From contig OX352774.1 of NCBI GenBank assembly GCA_947095535.1, positions 214,818,965-214,882,964 of the forward strand: a DNA stretch of 64,000 bases. Direction: 5' to 3'. The position numbers and the translations under genes were made by a program. How positions within the stretch are numbered: position 1 is the stretch's first letter; every line of letters starts with the position of its first letter. This stretch comes from Poecilobothrus nobilitatus (lineage: Eukaryota > Arthropoda > Insecta > Diptera > Dolichopodidae). Below are positions 1 to 11,273 of this stretch, piece after piece. The notes beneath the pieces were generated by a model. The model was not told the DNA's origin. It ran no database searches and worked only from the letters and a program-made list of their open reading frames with translations.

Positions 1-498
1 TCAGTTTTATGCATTCGAGCCAATGACTAAAATTAGCAAATGTTTAACTTTCAGCCCCTTATAACTCTCAAACCGGAATATACAAAATATTTTTCTGAAG
101 TAACTTTCATTTTTAATGAATGAATCCCCTCTCAAATTTAATTTTAGGCTTTTAAAAAATTTAAATGTTATGTATGTACATCAAATTACAAAAAATGATA
201 CTTATTTTGTTGTATTTTCAGATTGCAAAAATATTTAGTACAACTTGCGTTAAAACTATTTTAATATAGCGCTCTTTTCAATTTTATGCTAATGTAATTC
301 AGTAACGGGGATAAGACTACTAAAAAAAGTGCTATCTACCATCTATCTATGTCTGAAATTTAATTTCTTTATTTTAAAAGATGTAGAAGTTTCTTAAATA
401 GACAGATAAACAAACAGACAAACGAAGCTACGGACGAGTGAAAATAAAATAATAAGCATATTTTTCGAAATTTTTTCAAAAATATTCTAAAAATGACC
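1..498 (+). repeat. Degenerate 3' part of repeat family X
   Basis: This is a decayed copy of the repeat seen in much better state at 11274-12581. The matching landmarks, in the right order, are a 'cccctataactct' phrase near 55, a degraded 'gtaacgggg' phrase near 302, 'gatgtagaagttt' near 381, a broken GAC/CAGA-rich stretch near 400-430, and the family end with 'aataagcat' and 'attctaaaaa' at 452-498. The 5' part lies outside the window. Many substitutions suggest an old copy. Confidence 0.6.
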
Positions 499-2307
499 AA
501 GTAAAGAATTGTGGTGATCCTTTAAAAACTTAAGATACGTCTTTATATCCGAAATGATGATGATTATGATGAAAAGAATTTCATAAATCATTTTGCTAGA
601 CATTTTAAAATTTATAATAAGATCTAAAACAAAACTAAGAAAAACAAAATAAGATTAATTACTTTGAGTCTGTTTTTAATATTTTTAATAGCGATTTATA
701 AAAAAAAATATTTACAAAAAATAAGTATTTTTTTTTAAATCGACAAAGTACTCAAAAATATCTGGCAGAATGTCAAACTTTTTTTTTATTACTCTTCAAA
801 GTCAAAAGCGATACTATTCTGATAAAATGAATATTTTAGAACGAATTGGAATCTTTCTTAAATTTATGGAAATTTCAATTTTTTTAAGAAAATTTTCTAT
901 GCTTTAAAGAAAGATTAAAGTGTCAGAAATCGTATAAATTTAACCTTATTACATATTTTTAGTTTTTCTTAAATCAAAGTATAGCGAACTTTTTAAATAA
1001 ATATTAAAAAAATCCTATTCTCCATATATTTATCCAGTTCCATAATTCTCCATAATTCCAAAAAAAAAAAAAATACATATTATAGATGTATACATTCTTT
1101 GAATAAAATTAATATTAATTATGAATTTTTAACCGATTATTAAATTTCCCCTTGACACCTCTTCTAAACACAATTACGAGTAATTCGTAGCTTCCAAATA
1201 AATACCTAACGATATCTTTTTCAATTTTTTTTATAATATACAAATTCAGTACTTTTTTTAATTTTACTACTTTAATTTTTTCTCCCTTTTTTTCGTGTAT
1301 TCTATAATTTTATTAAATTTGAAATTAAATCTTAACAATTTATTCATTTTGGTTTTGTTCACTTTATTTTAGGTCCCAACAAAGTAATTTTTATAATTAT
1401 TGTAATGGAAATTTTAGAAAATAAATGTGATTTCTCCTCCCTTTGAGGAAACTTTTATATTTAGTACCTACACTATTTTTTTTTTTATCTAAATTACACT
1501 TTCGAAAAAAAAAATATCCTTTTTATAGGAAAAAGCACTAGAAAAGGACTAAAAATGGTGAAAGGCTACAACACTTTCAGAAATGAACAAAACAAAAGTT
1601 AATTTTTCCATGTTTAGTTTTGTTCTCCACTTTTTTTTTTTATTGTAAATTGTGGTAATTTTATTAATGGGGTCAAATGAAAATAAATTTCAAAGAATAA
1701 AGTTTTTCAACATCCCGACCCGAAATAGAAAAATATTTTCTTCACCTGTAACGAAAAATTATTGTTGATGAGAAGAAGGATACTGAATTGAAGATATTTT
1801 TATTTAATTTTTTGTTAATTTATTATTTTTATGTAATTTTGTGGTTTTAATTTTTATTTTTAAATACAAAATTAAAAAAATTAAATAATAGAACTGTATG
1901 TACAACTAACGTTTTCATTACGATTTATTAACGCACCTTCTTCTAAAGAATATCCACAATGATATCGTAATTTGTAAAATGTATTTACAAACTTACTTAA
2001 CAAAAATGGCTTCCCCTTAATCCCTTTATCTTTTATTTTGATACTATTAAATTATTTGACACTACAATGCGTAAAAAAAGCGAAAAAAGTTAAAAGTTGA
2101 AAAAGTTTTTTTCATATAGTCATGCAGCATTTATTGTAGACACTTTCATACAATTTAATAAATTTAATTTAATACATCTACTCTGACACTTCGATACGTA
2201 TAAAGAGGATAACGAGATTTATAAGTAGATCAGTATTAAAATAAATATGACAACAACAATAACAAATTAATAAATTAACAACAATATAATTCAATCTGCA
2301 CCCAGTT
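499..2307. other. AT-rich DNA, no feature recognised
   Basis: Homopolymer A and T runs and stops in every frame. I see no coding, tRNA-like or repeat-family signal. Confidence 0.5.
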
Positions 2308-2583
2308 GATGGCTATTAATAGTCACTGCTAGTAAAATAGTAATAATAATAGGCGGACTAATTGTTCCTTTATAGTTTCATTATCCAATCCAATGTTCCC
2401 ACATTCTTGCCCTACCCTTTTCTATTTCTACTCCCTAGCCAATATGCTACATTAGCAGGTAGAGGTTTCCCATTATAATAGTTAAAAAGGGAAGTAGGTG
2501 GTTTTAGTAAGAATCTGACATTACTAAGGAGAAATTTTTAGTATCTTTGGAAAATTCCCACCTTTCTTAGGAACAAAAAAAAA
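2308..2583 (+). repeat. Family Y A-tailed retroposon, 3' fragment
   Basis: Collinear with 17150-17425: both run from 'gtcactg' and a short (TAA)n stretch into 'aggcgga', then a 'ccctac..tttctat' pyrimidine tract, 'tagccaatat', 'gcaggta', a GGGA/GTAGGTGG stretch, 'actaaggagaaat' and 'ttcccacct..cttagg', and end in an A-run. The A-run and the shared 3' end suggest retroposition. No coding capacity is visible. The 5' part is missing. Confidence 0.6.
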
Positions 2584-5500
2584 TTATCACACGATAATAA
2601 TATTTCTACAAAGGAAAACATAAATGAAAACATAGAAAAACTTCGACTTCGACTTATGAATTTGGTACTAATATGAATTAAGATCGACAATTATCAACAA
2701 ATTTGAAGTCTTTAGAAAAAAATAATTGAATCAACTACACAATAATATGTAAATATATAATATTAGCCATAAAGAAAAAAGTTGTTCAATGTAACATACG
2801 TTCATCAAACGATCAGAATAAAACTTCAAGAGAAACAAGAATATTTTAGGTCTAAAATAACCTATAGAGTAGATTTGCGTCAACTGTAGTAAAAAAGATA
2901 GCTAAACTTATGAAAATAAAATATATAATTCAAAAAGAAGTCGGCAGAGAAGTCCAGAGATTATATAGAAGTTAGAACATGATTGCGAGACAATTGTAAA
3001 GTCAGAAAATAATTGATTTTAAACTTTATTCTAAAAATGATTTATTTTATACAAAGAATATTACACATAAAAAGAATATCTACCTCTAATTAATGTAAAA
3101 ATTAAAAGACTCCTTCAAAACTTATATTTTCATAATAACAATCTTAGTACATTTTAACTTCAAATATTCAGGCAAATCCTAATATTAAAATTTCAAACAC
3201 AAAAAAAAAATTGATTCTTGAGTAATTCGTAATACTTTAAATTGAAATCATATAATTCTTTAATGTTATTCCCTCATCACGATTGTTATTAAAAGTTATT
3301 TCTGTTTTAGGAAATTGTTTTTTTCCCATAACTAATAATACGAACACAAGTACCTACTTGGAAACTGACAAAGTATAAAAAAAGATCTTTTTCTAAACGA
3401 AAAAAAAAAAAAATTTCTTTTCACCAACTTTATCACGCAATACTTCTGTTCAAAAATTTTTCCACAAAAACGAATTTTTTGTTCTTTTTTTCTTTTTTTC
3501 TTTTAATCTCATAAATTTCATAACGTGAAAGAATTTTTTTTTTCCCACAACAATTATTTCCATAATATTTGACCTTGGTGAAAACAACAAATAAAAAAAT
3601 AAAAAGTACTTTCAAGTTACTTATGACGAATTTAAAACAAAGGAAAATTATGAAAGGCATTTTCAATTTCCCGCAGGAAATACAAATGATCAGAAGAACA
3701 ACTGTACATGACAGTCAGCATAAATTATTAAAATAAACACAAATGTAATTTAAAAGAAACAAAAACAAAATTTAAAATATAATAAAAACGAATCAAACAA
3801 TAATTCAAACAAAAGTAATAATTGGTGTTGAGTAAACTTTTTAAAAGTAAAATCCATAGTCTATTATCATCTTTCAACCATTTTTCAATGGTTCAAAATC
3901 AGATCATTAACATAAAAAAAAAAAATTATTTAAGTACGAGTAACTTTTTTTGACTTTGTATTATATATAATAGGTTATGTTTTAAACATATCCAGTTCTC
4001 AATGCAATTTTGTTTAATCAAAGAAATTCTATTTATGATTAGAAAAATCGTCATTTTTAATGTGTATAAGCAAAATGGTCAAAATACTGCCAGCAAAAGA
4101 ATGTTTTGCAGCTCTTTTTCTGCTCCTGGCAGTGCAATTTTTTTTTTTTTGTATAGTAATGACCTCTATGTTTTAATACTCTCATGCTTTATTATAAGTT
4201 AGTAAAATACGGAAGTTGCTTTTGCTTTAATGTCCTTTCTTTCCTAACAGAATTTAAAAAAGTGAACTGTTATTTACACTTTCACGTTTGATTTACTTAT
4301 ATCTTCATTGATAAAGCTCTCTTGTGATTCAATCAAGTCAATTTATAGTTTGACTCGATACTCCATTATGTTTAAGTCGGTTGACTGTTGCAAAGCTTCT
4401 ACGAATTATAATTAAGCTTTTAACATTGTAATTAAAAAATTTTTTAAAAATTTTAATTTCACTTTAAAATTTTACGATTTTCCCTAAAAAAAACATTTAA
4501 AAACTTGTAATTCCGTAATTTTACTTAATCTTGACAGTTATTATAGACAATTATTAGTCATATTTTAATATTAGTTTCTAACTCATATTATCCTTTTGAT
4601 TTGCTCTTGAAGAAAATGACATCGCAAGTAATTAAAAAACTAGGATAAATTTTAAAACACTTAATCGAAATATGATAAAAAATATAAGTATATTTAAAAA
4701 TATTTGCCCACAGGAAAATAAAATGAAAACAATGAGAGATCTCATTTTTATTTAAAAGGTGAAAAAAGAAAATTAATTAAAAAATTTAATTAAAAATGAA
4801 AAAAAAAAAAAAAAAACGAAAATAAATAGTCTATTGTACAAAAAAAAGAAAAAAATTAAAAAAACAATAAAAAAAAATTATGGAAAATCTTCACATAACC
4901 ATTTATGTCCTTTAATTTTCTTTCGTTCATAATTTTTTGTTTTTATTTTATATCAAAACATAAAAAATAAAACAATAAATATAATTTTTTTTTTTTTTAA
5001 ACTATTATAAAAGTGTTATGAAACCGTGCTTAGGTATACAAGTGATGCCTTACAGGGAGCACTAGAAAATCCAATATTAATCAATTGCAACAAAAAAAGA
5101 AAAAAAATTAAAACAAAAAATAAAATAAATTTTATATAAAATTGTGTACAAACTAATACCTAAAGGTCATAAAAAAAGGATTCATTTGACAGAAAAAAAA
5201 AAGTTAATTAAAAATTTTTAAATGAAGTTTTAGAAGTGACAAGACGTGGTGATTTAAAGGCAATAAAATAATAAATGAAAAAATAAATTGATTTTAAACT
5301 GTGGTGAAACCTTAACTAAAATTAAATTCAAATAGTGATAATTTTTACTAACACAGAATTAAATTTGATTTAATATTTAGCATATAATTGTTTTTTCTTT
5401 TAGAAAAATGGAAAGTCATTTGAGACTATAAGTTAAAAGCTAATTTAAAACATCACAAAAGTATTTTAAGTTTTTTTTAAAAAAAAAATAAATTTTTCTT

Positions 5501-6002
5501 AGAAAACTCGTTATAGAACTGAAATATCGTAAAATAATCTTTGGAAAAGAAAGATGGATACTCTTAAAGATGGATTTTTTGTTGGACAGAGATGGATGGA
5601 TATTTTTAGAGCAGGAACATATATTTTTATTTACTTTATGTTTTTTTTTTTGGTAGTTTGGTATGTAACGTTGATTTGACAGAGGAATAGATACATTCTG
5701 AAACTAAAAAATAATCTGTCTATTCTGAAAAACTTTTGTATACTTTCTTAAATTGTAATAAAAAAAATATAACTTAAAACGATTTTCGCCTTTAACGGGT
5801 TTTATAGAATCAAAAAAATTCATTTTCAGTTAATTTATATCATAATTTATTCATATTATGCCTATTTCTACTTAAAATACTGCGCAAGGAGTATTTTTAT
5901 TGAATAAAAAACTACAATATGCAATAAAAAAGTAACAAAATAAATGTAAACGATGAAGAGTTAATTCTCTTCCTATTATTTTATCCTATTATTATTATAC
6001 CC
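2584..6002. other. AT-rich DNA, no gene recognised
   Basis: Mostly poly-A and poly-T tracts. One small imperfect hairpin has arms ACTGCCAG at 4086-4093 and CTGGCAGT at 4126-4133. Short open frames near 3433-3666 and 4002-4202 are low-complexity and look accidental. Confidence 0.5.
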
Positions 6003-6042
6003 TAGTGGCGTTTCTAAGGGGCGTCGCACATGCCTCTTGCCA

Positions 6043-6084
6043 GGGGCCCCACGATAAAAGGGGCCCCTTTTATCGTGGGGCCCC
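6043..6084. repeat. Perfect 42-bp palindrome, GC-rich
   Basis: The segment equals its own reverse complement over 42 bp. It starts and ends with GGGGCCCC and has a third GGGGCCCC at its centre, separated by ACGATAAAA and its complement. It lies in the subterminal part of the hAT derivative. In sequence this AT-rich, it is the most GC-rich short segment in the window. As single-stranded DNA or RNA it would form a hairpin with no loop beyond the minimal turn. Confidence 0.95.
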
Positions 6085-6380
6085 ATCAGCAAAACATTGA
6101 AACTAAAAATTTTCTGTGACTTGGACTTCTATTCTATTAATCTATTCACAATGCCATGAAAACGTTAACTTTACAAAATGTTTATTATAGAGGCCAACTT
6201 AAATCAAAGCTTACGACGTATAATTTCTGTCAAAATATTTTTTAATACATGAATTTATATGAGAGCACTCGAAATATGCGGCGTACTGTACGTCGAGCAT
6301 TTAAAATTTAAAAACTGACAAAGCGTATAAAAATTTTTTTATTTTAATCTATGTTGTATAAAATTGCTGTACAATTAAAA

Positions 6381-6669
6381 TCAACATTTCCTAATGTTGA
6401 GACAATCCTTAGAATTTTTTTGACAATGCCAATTTCGAATGCTTTCCGTTTTGAAACGGGTCAAAACTTACTTAAGAAATTCCATGAAGAAAGAAAAATT
6501 AAATTATATGGAATATGAAGTGATAAGCAATATTGATTGTGATATGATAATAGATAGTTTTGCAAAAGCCAAAGCTATAAAAAAGCATATACAGCATATA
6601 AATCATTACAGTTTTGGTATATATAAATATGCAAATATGTTCCTTTTTATTTTTATTATTTTTGGATAA
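6381..6669 (+). pseudogene. hAT transposase C-terminal fragment (ZMYM1-like), frameshifted
   Basis: The frame starting at 6381 reads STFPNVETILRIFLTMPISN, which fits the segment of hAT transposases just before the dimerisation region. It runs out of frame at about 6440, where the second frame (6439-6669) continues with SVLKRVKTYLRNSMKKEKLN and then a stretch ending IIDSFAKAKAIKKHI. In this family the two parts are normally joined by a conserved segment of the S-G-E-R-S-F-S type. Here most of it is missing, which accounts for the frame change. The catalytic D and D residues and the BED zinc finger would lie upstream and are absent. So this cannot encode a working transposase. The family assignment is from memory of the C-terminal consensus, but several successive blocks fit. 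Confidence 0.75.
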
Positions 6670-6750
6670 TTTATTTTATAGAAATAATATGTAAATGAAA
6701 TTGTTTTTGTTTAAGTTTTTTAATTGAATTTTAGTTAATCGCTTCATTGG

Positions 6751-6805
6751 AATTGCAGGGTTCCATCTAACAAACTACGGTCACTATAGATGGAACCTTG
6801 TAATT
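6751..6805. repeat. Inverted repeat, 18-bp arms
   Basis: Left arm 6751-6768 (AATTGCAGGGTTCCATCT) and right arm 6788-6805 (AGATGGAACCTTGTAATT) pair at 16 of 18 positions around a 19-nt loop. It lies inside the hAT derivative, between the transposase remnant and the right end. Confidence 0.85.
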
Positions 6806-7030
6806 CTCAAGTAGCATAATATTGTTTTAGTTTTTTTTTTGTTGAAATGAAATTATTTTTGTTTAGGTTTTTGACTGAATTTTAATTAATATTGTTTTCG
6901 TTTTTTTTTTTTTAAATAAATACGTGATAAAAATAATCAAGCACATTTTTATTTATCCATGTAATTTATAGGGTGAGGGCCTATTTTTTTTTTACCGCCA
7001 GCGGCCCAAACATTGTTAAAACCACCACTA

Positions 7031-8654
7031 CCCTATTGCAGGACATTGTAACATTCCATAAAACTATTCGAAATTTTAAATGGTGGAAATTTCTGGAAAA
7101 ATCTTAATCAACACATACGAATATAATAACAAGGAGGTCAAAGTTGGTTATGTGAACACAACGAATACCATGCCAATAAGGTCAATCGCAATAGAAACTG
7201 CCTAATATACAAATTAGGAACAATTAATTTTTAAGAAATGTAAATCAATTTAATTTTATTTCTTCCTAATTTAGGAAAATTCCTAAATTTTAAGAGAAAG
7301 AAACGGATCTCTACACAGGAGGAAGGACCAGAATAATAAATGTTACAGGATCAAACAAACAAGAGAAACCCAAATTTTTATAAACTTCCTTTGAGAATTA
7401 AAAATAATTTGATAGATAGTTTTTAGAAAACGACAACTCACACACATACATTAACTGAAAACAAATATTCAAGTTTTTAAAAAAACTCACCTGAATTGAC
7501 CGTCGATATCTAATTAAAAAATACTGTAAAAAAAAAATCAGAAGGATTGTTTATTCATTTTTATGTCATTCTGAATATTATAAAAAATCTTTTAAACAAA
7601 AAGTTCAAATTAAATTTTAATAAATATTTTTTTCATAAAATTAAATATTAAAAGTAATTTATTTTTCTATCCTTTAAAATTTTTTAAATGTAAAAAAATA
7701 AAATGATCCATTAAAAGGAAAATTCATTAAATTTTTAAATGTACATATATTTCGTTTCAAAATTAACTTTTGAATAAAATATAGAACCTTTACTATAAGC
7801 ATTAAATTAGAAGAAAAATAGACACATTTAATATAGTGTCTTTATATAAACATTTTATTACTTATTACATATATAATTCCAATTATTTAAAAAAAATTTT
7901 TAAAAAACCCTTTGAATCTTTCAACTATGTAAATGTACTTCAGTATCTTATAAATTGCTTATAAAATACTACCAAAAGTAACTTTCGTTAACCAAAAGTT
8001 CTATTTCCGATTATAAAAAGAATTTTATTGTTCATACACATAAATATGTTAATGAGTCTGTGTAACGATTTCAAAAGTGATTCAAGGAAGGAGGCAAAAA
8101 CTCTTGAACTACCCATGGTATTTCTTTCGTAATACACACATCGTGAACTTAATCATAAATACAAGGACTACATAAAATATTAATAAAGATTATAAATTAT
8201 TATAAGGTATAAAACTTAAGAATTTAAAAAAGAAATTAAAAATTTTGTTAAAAATATGTTTTCCAATGGCACTAATGGTTAAATGGCTCAATGTCTTTAA
8301 AAACTCAACAATCCAATAGAAATCACTATCTATTCAACAAAGTTTTCAATATCTAAAGATAAAATTAAATCGTTATTAAAAAGTAAGCTTTATTATTTGC
8401 TTTTATATATAGTATTTAGTTTCTAGTTTACTTTCAAATGAACCCATTCATTGAATAAACAGCAGATTTTGAGAATAAATTAATGTTGTACATTACCCCT
8501 TTAAACACCCGTATACTATTTCTTTAAAAACATATTTCTTTAATTCCTATTAAAAAAAACTTTAATCTACTCATTATTATTTACATAAAAATAAAAAATA
8601 AATAATTACATAAACTAAAACTAAAATTTAATTGTATGTATATATTTTTTCCAA
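7031..8654. other. AT-rich DNA, no feature recognised
   Basis: No open frame of note and no repeat family recognised. Contains a run of short direct words around 'ttcctaatttagg' near 7262-7295. Confidence 0.45.
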
Positions 8655-9270
8655 CTTTAATTTTTACCGACCGCATATACATTAATGTGTAAGGTAGGTA
8701 TTGTTTACATAGTAAAAATTTGTACCCAAGATTTTGGCAAAACTGTACTAGTGCGGTGCGTAGAAGGCTGTAAAAAATTTTTTAGCGTGATGTTTGCCTG
8801 TGTGTGGAGGTGCGTGTGTGCGTGTGTGTGTGTATATGACTGTGGGCACATGTGTATCCCAAATGACTGAGCGGAATTTTTTGAAATTTCATATTTAAGA
8901 TTTTGATATAAATAATTCGGATTGATAAGCTTTTGGAGCAAATCGGACAACCACAAGTGGTAGTTTACTAGTGTACTTTTTAAGTTTTTTACTAATATTT
9001 GGTAACAGAAAAATTTTATGAGAAAAATTATTAAGAAAAAGTTGTTACACAAGTAAATAGGAACAACTTTGCTATAGAACATTTTTTGACCAACAGTCAT
9101 CCGATCAACTTTAAGGTTTTTTTAATTTTTTTTCTAAGCCCAAATTTCATACATATAACACGACATATGAATTTATAGGAACAAAGTTTTTTAGTTTTTT
9201 TTTTTTATATCATTAAAACTTTATATATGTCATATTATTCTCTTATTGATGACGTCAAATTTAAACGGTA
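8655..9270 (+). repeat. Unclassified interspersed repeat with GT-rich tract
   Basis: A GT-rich stretch at about 8790-8835 is followed by 'cccaaatgactgagcgga' and then phrases such as 'gaaatttcatattt' and 'ggagcaaatcggacaacc'. This word order resembles a class of arthropod repeats in which a low-complexity GT or GGAC tract precedes an 'aaatg.ctgaacgga' phrase. There is only one copy here, so the boundaries are guesses. Open frames on both strands here are by-products of the GT/CA tract. Confidence 0.35.
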
Positions 9271-10411
9271 AAATTTTTGTTAGCAGATTCAATGTTAATG
9301 TTAACAATTAATGTTACGTTTGTTTTGTATTTGTTTACAGTTTTTATTACTTTTTATTTCTAATATTTTTAAATAAAAAAAGCATGTACATACATAGGAT
9401 GTTTGTATGTATGTAGGAATGTACATATTTTTACGATTAATTTATTGCTAATTATTGTTATTGAATAAAAAATAAATAAATTTTCTTAAATTACTAGAAG
9501 TTATTTTGCTTTGATATAAATTATTATACAAAAAATCAATGAATTTTGGAATTATGCTTTTCATGTATTGGCGGTCGGTCCTGTTGTAGAGACAGCTGAT
9601 TTTTTTTTTTGTTTTAATTTCCGCTCCATTATTCATGACAAAAAAAACACATTACCTTAAAAGAAAAAACGGACACAAAGTAAAACTAAAACACAAATTC
9701 AACTCATTTATTTTATGTACCACGTTTTTTTTTTTTTAACTTTTAGTCAAAACATACCTATATCCTTGACCACAAAACCCTTCTTTTTGTTTAACTTTTT
9801 CTTCCTATTTTACTTTATTTAAAACTTTATTTTTTATTTTGGTTACAACTAAAAAAAAAAAAAATTAAACAAAATCCATTCCATTGTTAAAAAAAAGTTT
9901 AGAAGTAAACAACAATATACAATTCTTTTGAAGTCTGCACAATATCCTAAAAACTTTTAAAAAATGTTACTATTTTCTCTTTCCTTTTTCACAATTATTT
10001 TATTTTTATTTAATTTTCCGAAAGAACTTCTCTTCCGTGTTCATGTCCATATCCTGACTCAATTTCTTTAATGTACAGTACACCCATATAGTTAAACAAG
10101 TGAATTGTATACAGGACGAATTATTTAATTGTTAAAATAAAATCTAATGCATTGCTTTTTTTTTTCTTTTTTTTTTCTGTTCCCCTGATCTTTACATACA
10201 GTGAGTTCTATAAATTTTATAACATTTTGAATACTTCAAAAGATTTTTGTTGATTACTTATGAAATAGAATTTTTTTATTTATCTTTTGCGGGCAAATTC
10301 TGTTCTGTTCGATATCTCAACACAAAATGGGATCTTCGAAAAATTTGAAACTGAGATTAGTATTAATAAAGTTTTAAAGTTAAAAAATTTTATTAGCTGT
10401 TTGCCTAATAC
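9271..10411. other. AT-rich DNA, no feature recognised
   Basis: Long T and A tracts. Nothing codes convincingly and no repeat family was recognised. Confidence 0.45.
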
Positions 10412-10740
10412 TTATTGAATCTGTATCCAAACGTATTTTGTATCTGAAAACGTAGTAATTTCATCTTGCAGTTGTGCCCGAATATCTTGCATTAATTTTC
10501 TTGAATACAAAAAGGCATTACCAAATCATTTGCCAAGAGACTCAAAAACCTTAATTTGAAAATTTCCTCCTTTCCTGAAAACTCAAATTTGCAGAGCATA
10601 CGATTAATTGCAAATTTTTTAAAGACAATTTTAACATTTAACGAAACTTGACTGTGTGGTATTTTAATTTTGTTTTTGTTTTTTCGAATTTTAACTTCAA
10701 AAACAAAACCACCACTAAACAAACTAAAAAATTGATTCAA
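10412..10740 (-). pseudogene. Possible decayed coding fragment, family unknown
   Basis: On the minus strand an 82-codon frame (10740 to 10492) contains FKLRFLSLLANDLVMPFCIQ. A shift of frame near 10500 continues as KLMQDIRAQLQDEITTFSDT followed by KYVWIQIQ and a stop at 10412-10414. The two pieces meet end to end, and the mix of acidic, basic and hydrophobic residues is more protein-like than the lysine/asparagine/phenylalanine noise typical of this window. I do not recognise the family. A decayed transposon gene or a chance open frame are both possible. Confidence 0.25.
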
Positions 10741-11273
10741 AAACAGGACGAAAATAGAATATAAATTTGGAAAAAAATGTTGAAAAATAAAATAATGGTT
10801 AAAAAAAAAAGGTAAGAATCAACTGTATAGTTAAAGTATGGTAATGGTATCGTGGTGAGTTTATTAATTAGAAAAAAATGATTTAAGTTTTGAATATACA
10901 AGAGTAAAAGGAAACAAAATGGATATGTTAGAATACTAAACTAAAAAAAAAACCGCTCTAAATTTTTAAGCAACTTTTATTATAACTGTAATTTAAAAGG
11001 AATATTTTCTTTTTAAAATGGTAACTTTTTATATTTATTATATTTTTTGTTATTTTGGATGGTTTGAATTTTGGCCTTTATTTTTTTTTTCAACTTTTAT
11101 TAAATTATTTCCGTAGTTGTGTGTATTTTCGATAAGGTCCAATGTACAGTTTTCATGAACCTTTGCGTAACCATACTTTAGTACATTTAACGCAATACGG
11201 TATGTCGGTATGTTAGTTATAGTGTAAAACAAAGTTAAAAAATTTCGCTTTTAAATGTTATCCAAACCATGAT
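10741..11273. other. AT-rich DNA, no feature recognised
   Basis: A 60-codon minus-strand frame at 11050-11232 has no recognisable features. Confidence 0.4.

Larger units (their letters stand above)
6003..7030 (+). mobile_element. hAT-superfamily deletion derivative (~1.03 kb)
   Basis: The left end begins TAGTGGCGTTTCTAAGGGG, the style of hAT terminal sequence rich in GGGGCC. The right end, reverse-complemented, begins TAGTGGTGGTTTTAAC, so the outermost 6 bp match exactly and the next dozen match imperfectly. Between the ends lies a fragment of a hAT transposase C-terminus (6381-6669) and little else, so this is a non-autonomous remnant of a longer element. I could not find a matching 8-bp target-site duplication (left ttataccc, right ccctattg), so the exact ends, or their integrity, are uncertain. 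Confidence 0.65.

Noticed and set aside
8685..9100. Frames across the GT/CA-rich tract
   Set aside because: Cys/Val and Thr/His repeats come from translation of (GT)n/(CA)n.
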